Shown here: one piece after another, positions 57,320 to 64,000 of the stretch
Layout of the letters: every line of letters begins with the position of its first letter
Position numbering within the stretch: position 1 is the first letter of the stretch
Assembly: GCF_905163445.1 (NCBI RefSeq)
Contig: NC_053202.1
Coordinates: 10,974,001-11,038,000 of the forward strand
Source of the DNA: Pararge aegeria
Taxonomy: Eukaryota; Arthropoda; Insecta; Lepidoptera; Nymphalidae
Reading direction: 5' to 3'
DNA length: 64,000 nt
The notes under the pieces: generated by a model
Database searches by the model: none
Told to the model about the DNA's origin: nothing
The model's input: the letters and a program-made list of their open reading frames with translations, nothing else
Made by a program: the position numbers and the translations under genes

Positions 57320-59376
57320 CTGTAAGAGAAATACGAATACAATAAATTTCTTTTATCTAATTATAACATAATAATTTATACACAATATTATACACAGACG
57401 TAATAAAAAATGTATTATCTGTTCAAATAAGTTTGTATACTCACTGACAAGTTGTGCATATGGGACTGAATTTGCAGAACACTGTAACAAACAAACAATA
57501 TCTGTGAACACTTATAAATCGCTTTTGAACATTTAAAATGGCTTCTCCTAAACATTCGGAAAAACAATACACGATATATTATATTTTGTCGCTTATCTAA
57601 TAAATAAAGTGTCGGTCAAGTTTTACAAGATACAAATAAACAGCTCTATATAATTTAATACAAAAATTCCACAGTGCCTGACGACCAGTCTTTGAACAGT
57701 GCGTGTTGTCAGAGATGACTTACGGCGCTGAAAGATGGTCGCTAACTATAGATCTCATAAGAAGCTCAGAGTCAATCAGTGGGCGGTGGAGAGAGCTCAG
57801 AAATGGGGAGATCCGCAGAAGAACTAGAGTTAACCGAAATAGCTCAACGAGTTAGCTCAAGTGGCAATGGGTGGGACACATAGCTCGGTGAACCGATGGA
57901 CGTTGGGGTCCCAAGGTACTGGTGTGGCGACCCCCATTGTAAAATGTGAGGTAAGTTTTTGATATTGGTAGAGCTTTGTGACAGAGCTCGTCTGGGGAAG
58001 TAATACCGCCATGTTTTTTTTCTATACCCAAGTAGCATTGCTGGCATGTTGCAGGACTAGTTCTTTGCATGCCCTGCGAAGTTTAGCTCTGTTTTCAGGC
58101 GATGGTTCCCTGGTGGGACATGTGCTTGTTACGTCAATTTAAACTTTATAAAACGAAGCACTCCGAGCGATTCGTTTTACGTTGGATACAAGCGGCATAA
58201 ATTCCCTAGAAGATGTTGATGATGGTGATGATGCCGACGACGTAGACAACGACGACGACGACGACGACGACGACGACAGCGACGACTACGACGACAACGA
58301 AGACGAAAAATATGATGATGATGAAGACGAGCCCCCCCAATCCATACAAAAATAAATAAATAAATAAATAAATATATTACGACAATAAACACCCGGATAC
58401 TGAAAAATATTCAAGTTCATAACAGAAACACTTTCCAGTTGCGGGAATCGGACCCACGGCCTTGGACTCAGAAAGCAGGGTCGCTGCCCACTGCGCCAAT
58501 CGGCCGTCAAATCCATGGTTGATCATGGATGGTGGGTTATACTCACCGCTGAGGCACACGGAGCACACGTATCCGATGGTGAGCAGTTCCCGGTGGCAGA
58601 AGCAAGCGGCCCGGTAGTCCACGCGCCCGCGACCTGGCAGCACCAGCTCCTTGCGCTCCCACGCCTCCGGTAGGAACACCCACTGGAAGCGAGTTCCATC
58701 ATCATCATATCAACCCAGAAGTCTCCCCCCACGATAAGAGTTTACCTCTAATTATATAAATATCTCCTTTAACCAAGGAGATATTTATATAATTTATCAA
58801 AGGTTTTATTTAAATTTCGAAGTGGCTTGCAAATTTGAGAAAAATAACAAATTAACCATCTTACAGTCAATTAATATTTAGCTATGAAGTTAGAGCAATT
58901 CATATATTTTATAATAAAAAAAAAAACATAGTAAACATGTAAAATCTCGATAAAGTGTAGCAGAATGGATGTAATGTAACGTTTTACAGTAGCAAAACCT
59001 GTAATTTCGGTTATTGTTGTACAAACGTGTTAAAAGTCTGAGCTAGAGAATGGTACGCAAATTTGAACTTCAATCCAATGCCAATAAGATCCATTTTACT
59101 CCCGATGTTCAAGTATGAAATTTTTTACTAATATACATAATCGTCGATAGAATAGAAAAACTTTGTTGCAACAAAACACAAAGGAAACAGAAATAGGGTA
59201 CAAAGGCAGCCTTATCACTAAAAGTAATCGATGCTAGATACACTCACCAATAAATACTGCAGTAGTCCATCGAGCGAAGGCACCTTCAGATACAGGCCGC
59301 CTGTGATGTCGCATCCTTGCTGCAGAAGGCTGAGATGTTTGTCTAGAGAGCACACATCCAACAACACCTGCTGCTT
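57256..59376 (-). CDS. GTF2H3: TFIIH subunit p34 (GTF2H3/Tfb4), C-terminal part
   Basis: Four exons join in frame: 59376-59248, 58682-58547, 57481-57445 and 57319-57256, with GT-AG borders, encoding the last 121 residues. They cover the end of the von Willebrand-like domain (LLDVCSLDKHLSLLQQGCDI, GGLYLKVPSLDGLLQYLL), then VDYRAACFCHRELLTIGYVC and the C-terminal zinc finger (C-x-C-H, C-x2-C, C-x2-C), ending in a lysine-rich tail. p34 is a core TFIIH subunit for RNA polymerase II initiation and nucleotide-excision repair, binding p44. The 5' exons lie right of base 64000 or were displaced by repeats; none is seen between 59.4 and 64 kb. AATAAAA follows the stop almost at once as a likely poly(A) signal. 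Confidence 0.93.
57445..57481 (-). CDS. GTF2H3: GTF2H3 micro-exon (37 nt)
   Basis: Encodes VFCKFSPICTTC, the second pair of zinc ligands. Acceptor TTACAG, donor TTGTCA|GTGAGT. Found by expected protein continuity, and both borders fit. Confidence 0.85.
57715..57960 (+). pseudogene. RTE-like reverse transcriptase C-terminal remnant
   Basis: Encodes TYGAERWSLTIDLIRSSE, EIRRRTRVNR, KWQWVGHIA and PRYWCGDPHC with stops, a clear RTE-type ORF2 end. It lies in the GTF2H3 intron on the opposite strand. Confidence 0.7.
58210..58332 (+). repeat. (GAC/GAT)n microsatellite
   Basis: Core (GAC)n around 58237-58277, flanked by GATGAT-rich sequence. Intronic in GTF2H3. Confidence 0.9.
58350..58510 (-). repeat. 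SINE1 copy, internally deleted
   Basis: (AAAT)n tail, then directly 'aaacacccggatactgaaaa' and the reversed B box (gggaatcggacccac) and A box. The 3' third of the SINE is missing. It ends 37 bp from the GTF2H3 donor. Confidence 0.75.
58547..58682 (-). CDS. GTF2H3: GTF2H3 exon, zinc-finger first half
   Basis: WVFLPEAWERKELVLPG then VDYRAACFCHRELLTIGYVC and SVCLS; ends in phase 1 at AGCG|GTGAGT. Confidence 0.93.
58690..58745 (-). repeat. SINE3 terminus at a splice acceptor
   Basis: 'ccatcatcatcatatcaacc' starts within 10 bp of the GTF2H3 acceptor at 58683-58685; only the end of the SINE is recognisable. Confidence 0.5.
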
Positions 59377-59590
59377 CTGGAAATATCATTTTCTCATTCC
59401 GTGTGGTCCCTTCCCTTATCCCTGAACAACAAGTTACTAGTATATAATAGAATAGAAAAACTTTATTGCAACACAACACAATAGGAAAAATACAAGGAAA
59501 ACAGTAATAGTACTTTGTGCTAGGGTGCAAAGGCGGCCTTATCACTAAAAGTGATCTTTTGAAGACAACCTGAGCGTACGAAACCGATAA
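59150..59590 (-). repeat. Two LINE-1t tails around a GTF2H3 exon
   Basis: 59145-59230 and 59447-59590 share 'agaatagaaaaactt' and 'ggcagccttatcactaaaag' / 'ggcggccttatcactaaaag'. They bracket the exon 59248-59376. Confidence 0.6.
59248..59376 (-). CDS. GTF2H3: GTF2H3 exon, end of vWA-like domain
   Basis: 43 codons in phase 0 (KQQVLLDVCSLDK to LDGLLQYLL). Acceptor TTTCCAG, donor TTATTG|GTGAGT. Confidence 0.92.
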
Positions 59591-59748
59591 AAAAAGTGGA
59601 AAGTGGATGGTGCATAAAGTATGTTACAAAAAAATAATATAAACTTACATGAACATACATACTACATTTACATATTAACTAAACAAATACCGATATAAAT
59701 TTATATATATGCTATAATAGATATATATGATATATATTTATGTTATTA

Positions 59749-59905
59749 CTAGCTGGCCCCAGCGCCACCTGTCGGGCTGATTTGTGAATCTAAACCATCC
59801 AGGGTGCCACCCAAATGCATACCGAAAAATTCATTCAAATCGGTCCAGTCGTCTAGGAGGATTTTAGTGACATACACACGCACACAAGAAATATATATAT
59901 AAAGA
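59749..59905 (-). mobile_element. Mini-Helitron
   Basis: Starts ctagctggccccagcgccac, ends 'atatatatataaaga'. Third copy of the family at 2794 and 55651. Confidence 0.68.
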
Positions 59906-59964
59906 TAAACTTACATAATACTCAATTACATAGATAAGTAATAATTTTATAAGTGCATATAAGT

Positions 59965-60240
59965 GCACAATAAAACCTATTTGGACCTATGGCGTAGAAC
60001 TCCGGGGATCAACTAGCAACTCCAACCTTGAGATACTCCAGAGGTTCCAAAACATTGTCCTTAGGGCAATCTCTGGTGCACCTTGGTTCACGGAATGAGG
60101 GAATTCACAAATATTTGGAAATACCAACCATCAAAGAGGAAGTGAACAAATACTCCAAGAAACACAAGCTCAGACTCGAGAAACATCCCAATATCTTAGC
60201 ACAGAGTGCGCACAGACAGAAATACTAACGTCTGAAAAGA
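59965..60240 (+). pseudogene. Jockey-like reverse transcriptase C-terminal remnant
   Basis: KPIWTYGVELRGSTSNSNLE, ILQRFQNIVLRAISGAPWFT then, after a frameshift, GIHKYLEIPTIKEEVNKYSK. The pattern WTYG-x-x-L-W/R-G and ILQRFQ is typical of the Jockey clade. Confidence 0.7.
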
Positions 60241-60289
60241 TGGCATATATCACCATTATAATTTTAAGTGTGTAATTTTAATTGCATAT

Positions 60290-60690
60290 CGTCTGCGAAA
60301 GGTGCAGAAGTCATTTGTGAGATTGAGTATACGCTTTTATAATATGATTCCTAAGTTAATTTTGGACCTACCAAGGCATAAGTTTAAAGAATGTGTTAAA
60401 ACACATTTATTACAGCGAGGTTATTATACAATTGATGAGTTTCTTAATGACAAGGTTGCTTGGAAGCATCCGGCTCCGCTTTCATCTCTCACAAGATAGA
60501 AAAATGAATGTTAAAATGTAAAATGTAAATTTTTGTTGTGGAAAAGAGCAACTGCTGAGTTTCTTGCCGATTTCTTCTCGGTAGAATCTGCTTTCCAAAC
60601 CGGTGGTAGGGTCACTACACACGGACAGACTTGACGTTTTAAAAGTGCTTGTATTAGGCCTACTTGAAATAAATGAATTTTGAATTATTT
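60290..60690 (+). mobile_element. LINE-2t ORF end and 3' UTR
   Basis: 60302-60499 encodes SIRFYNMIPKLILDLPRHKF, CVKTHLLQRGYYTIDEFLND and a stop; then the 3' UTR with 'ctacttgaaataaatgaatt'. This gives the coding context of the reversed tails at 41.0, 46.2 and 50.9 kb. Confidence 0.7.
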
Positions 60691-60727
60691 ATGTATTTCA
60701 TATAAAATGAGGATGTTATATGTTATA

Positions 60728-62684
60728 TCTATATATATATAATGATAATGGTCTTCGTTTGAGGCTCAATCACGCCTAAACCACTGATCTTATCGACATG
60801 AAACTACCACCATTCGATGCGAAATTTTTCCTAGATGGTTTATGGCTATCTATTTTTTGAATGCCAACATTCCTTCATTTTTTTATTGCTGTTTTACTTT
60901 TATGAACATTTATCCCGCTAATAAAAACAAAAGATAAGCATTTTCTCTTGATTCTTTTGTTTTCATGGATTTCAACAGAGTGTATTAAACGGATTATGGT
61001 TTTTTACATTCAGCTAAGAATCTACTCACGGTAGTGGAGAACGGCTGGACCAATTGGGCTTTTTTTTATCTTCAGAATTGTCAGGAGAAAGTTTTGTATG
61101 TAAGAAAATTTTAAAAAAGCCCGATAAAAAGTTAAAAATTTCGATGATAATCGAAGAATTCCCATCTATATAGTCACTCACCACGAAATCTCGGGAACCA
61201 TAAGACTTAGAAACGTGAAACTTGGTAGGAATATTACTTTTGCTATGTAGAGGTCAGCTATGAATAGATTTTAAGAAATTCATTCCCCAAAGGGGATTGC
61301 GGGGGCGTTAACAATGAATAATTCCCGTTTTTAAACTATAGCTCCTATAGACTTCAAATTTGGTAGGAATCTTCTGTAAGAGGTGTAGAAATAGGCTATG
61401 AACGAATTTTACGATAGCTCACCCCACAGGGGGTTGAGGGGGTGGGTATTAACAATTAATATTTTTAATTTTCCAGCTAAAGCTCCTACAAGCTCCAAAT
61501 TTTGTAGGAATTTTCTATAAGTGATGTAAAAATGATTTATGAACAAATTTTACGATATCCCACCCCAAAGAAGATTGCGGGGGCGTTAACAATGAAAATT
61601 TTTAATTTCCAAGCGATAGCTCCTATAGACTCCAAATTTAGTGAGAGTGTTCTATATGTAATATAAAAATGATCTTCGAGCGGATTTTACAATGAATCAC
61701 CTCCAATGAGGTTCGCGGGGGTGGGTGTTAACAATAAAAAAAAATTAATTTCGAAATATAGCTTCTAAAAATTCTAAATATGGTAGGAATCTTTTATTAT
61801 TCACATAAAGAACATCTCAAAATGGATTTCAATAAAGTCTACTTCCGACAGGAATTGCGGGGGTGGGTGTTAAAATCTAAAATTTTTATTTCTAACCTGT
61901 AACTTCTACAGATTTCAAATTTGGTGGGGATCTTCGTGTATGTAGGGATATTCGTGTATTTCCTTACAACAATCGTCTTTTTGGCAGCGGAGAAAAAGTC
62001 ATTGAGAGGTTTCAAAAACTTAACTTTACATGTAGCTATCCAATCAACGGACTAAGAATTTTACATTCATTTTACTTTTGCAGACTACATAACCGACGAA
62101 TTCTTTTATTGCGGGATCGCGGAAATGTAACAGATTAAAATGAATGCATTTTCCAAGCACATGAGATGTGAAAAAAAATTTAGTTACTTATTCCAATAGA
62201 ATTCATAAAAAACATGCACAATTAATTTTCTATAAAAAATTGATGTCACGGAGAAAATTTTAGTTAACAGAAAATTCGTCGCACTTGAACCTAGACAGAT
62301 TTCAACTTCACATATGAGACTTGCAATGACTTTAACTTAAACTTTCAATGCTCATTTCAAATTTTTTCTTCATGTCAATTATTATTAATTTTTGGAAGAA
62401 AGGCACGGAAATGTTATAATGATTGCACATTGAAAGTTACAATGAATATTAGTGAGAAAAATCACCTGGATGAAAGATACAGGCTAAATCGATGGAATTT
62501 GGAATTTGAGTAAGTCTAAACAATATCGATGCTTACAGTTCTATCCGCGGGGCCTATTTAAGTTCATACAAAAATAAAAAAAGGAGAATAATAAAAATAT
62601 GAAAAAAAAAAATAAAAATGAAACATAAAATGTAATTTATTTCCTTTTTCAATTCGCCCAGCGAAGCGGGCGGGAAACGGCTAG
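60728..62684 (+). mobile_element. Helitron-like element with internal tandem units
   Basis: Starts TCTATATATATATAATGATA and ends 'gcgaagcgggcgggaaacgg' then CTAG. From about 61.19 to 61.95 kb it consists of six or so diverged units of 125-150 bp, each with a form of 'agctcctatagactccaaat', 'ggtaggaat', and 'gcgggggcgttaacaatga'. No coding capacity seen. Confidence 0.65.
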
Positions 62685-62697
62685 TATATACATAAAT

Positions 62698-63831
62698 ACT
62701 TTAACACCCACCCCCGCAATTCCTGTCGGAAGTAGACTTTATTGAAATCCATTTTGAGATGTTCTTTATGTGAATAATAAAAGATTCCTACCATATTTAG
62801 AATTTTTAGAAGCTATATTTCGAAATTAATTTTTTTTTATTGTTAACACCCACCCCCGCGAACCTTATTGGAGGTGATTCATTGTAAAATCCGCTCGAAG
62901 ATCATTTTTATATTACATATAGAACACTCTCACTAAATTTGGAGTCTATAGGAGCTATCGCTTGGAAATTGAAAATTTTCATTGTTAACGCCCCCGCAAT
63001 CTTCTTTGGGGTGGGATATCGTAAAATTTGTTCATAAATCATTTTTACATCACTTATAGAAAATTCCTACAAAATTTGGAGCTTGTAGGAGCTTTAGCTG
63101 GAAAATAAAAATATTAATTGTTAATACCCACCCCCGCAACCCCCTGTGGGGTGAGCTATCGTAAAATTCGTTCATAGCCTATTTCTACACCTCTTACAGA
63201 AGATTCCTACCAAATTTGAAGTCTATAGAAGCTATAGTTTAAAAACGGGAATTGTTCATTGTTAACGCCCCCGCAATCCCCTTTGGGGAATGAATTTCTT
63301 AAAATCTATTCATTGCTGACCTCTACATAGCAAAAGTAATATTCCTACCAAGTTTCACGTTTCTAAGTCTTATGGTTCCCGAGATTTTGTGGTGAGTGAC
63401 TATATAGATGGGAATTCTTCGATTATCATCGAAATTTTTAACTTTTTATCGGGCTTTTTTAAAATTTTCTCACATACAAAACTTTCTCCTGACAATTCTG
63501 AAGATAAAAAAGGCCCAATTGGTCCAGCCGTTCTCCACTACCGTGAGTTGATTCTTAGCTGAATGTAAAAAACCATAATCCGTTTAATACACTCTGTTGA
63601 AATCCATGAAAACAAAAGAATCAAGAGAAAATGCTTATCTTTTGTTTTTATTAGCGGGATAAATGTTCATAAAAGTAAAACAGCAATAAAAAAATGAAGG
63701 AATGTTGGAATTCAAAAAATAGATCTAGGAAAAATTTCGCATCGAATGGTGGTAGTTTCATGTCGATACGATCAGTGGTTTAGGCGTGATTGAGCCTCAA
63801 ACGAAGACCATTTTCATTATATATATATAGA
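62698..63831 (-). mobile_element. Inverted, 3'-truncated copy of the 60.7-kb element
   Basis: Read on the minus strand it starts TCTATATATATATAATGAAA at 63831 and follows 60728-61874 base for base with few differences, stopping at 'gggtgggtgttaaa'. With the left copy it makes a 3.1-kb inverted pair around an 823-bp spacer. Confidence 0.85.
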
Positions 63832-63839
63832 TATATATA

Positions 63840-64000
63840 TTTTATTTAAATATTTGTATACTTTAAATCTTATTTATTGCACCACCTACCTTTTTCTATT
63901 TTTTTTTCCTTTTACGCCATTGGTTGCCTGGAAGAAATCGCTATGTAGCGATAAGGCCACCAAATTGTACTCTCTTGATATGTATTTATAAATAAATAAA
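63840..64000 (+). repeat. LINE-1t 3' tail, runs to window edge
   Basis: Near-identical to 33.85-33.97 kb: 'attgcaccacctacct', 'cgccattggttgcctggaag', hairpin 'aatcgctatgtagcgataag', then (AAAT)n. Confidence 0.75.

Noticed and set aside
58177..58392. Histidine/arginine-rich minus-strand frame
   Set aside because: Translation of the GAC/GAT microsatellite.

Overview
The window is eukaryotic genomic DNA of insect type, almost certainly from a butterfly or moth. The genes are split by GT-AG introns. Non-coding sequence is AT-rich and packed with short repeats of lepidopteran character: tRNA-derived SINEs, non-autonomous Helitrons with 5' TC and 3' CTAG ends, 3' tails of non-LTR retrotransposons, and one mariner. 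The density of one SINE (called SINE1 here) suggests a nymphalid or satyrine butterfly, but that is only a guess. SINE1/2/3, LINE-1t, LINE-2t, R-A and R-B are labels used only in this report.

Four host genes are supported by exon-by-exon reading. (1) 1358-8386, minus: seven coding exons, in perfect phase, of an SLC10/SBF sodium-bile-acid-cotransporter-like protein with an N-terminal signal peptide; its 3' end lies beyond the left edge. (2) 29287-39655, plus: complete four-exon MARCHF5-type membrane RING-CH E3 ubiquitin ligase, 320 aa. (3) 50651-53145, plus: a two-exon gene for a 115-aa basic/serine-rich protein that I do not recognise. (4) 57256-59376, minus: the last four exons of the TFIIH p34 subunit (GTF2H3/Tfb4); its 5' part lies beyond the right edge. 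They are unrelated housekeeping-type genes and nothing indicates a shared pathway.

Region by region: 1-8.4 kb is the transporter with TE-filled introns. 8.4-28 kb is repeat-dominated intergenic DNA or long 5' intron, with two candidate minus-strand 5' UTR exons near 24.6 and 28.4 kb. 29-40 kb is MARCHF5, whose second intron holds decayed tandem copies of exon 2 and a fold-back element. 40-48 kb is repeats, including a 1.36-kb minisatellite of 13-bp units. 48-53 kb is the small unknown gene. 55.8-57.1 kb is a near-intact mariner. 57-59.4 kb is GTF2H3. 59.7-64 kb is retrotransposon fragments plus a 3.1-kb inverted pair of a Helitron-like element with about 1.1-kb arms.

The most interesting items are the inverted Helitron-like pair (a possible hairpin-RNA source), the exon-2 duplications in MARCHF5, the recurrent Helitron/SINE1 junctions at the same SINE position, the 13-bp minisatellite open in all three forward frames, and the unknown small gene. 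I see no operon-like cluster, CRISPR array or bacterial-type system.
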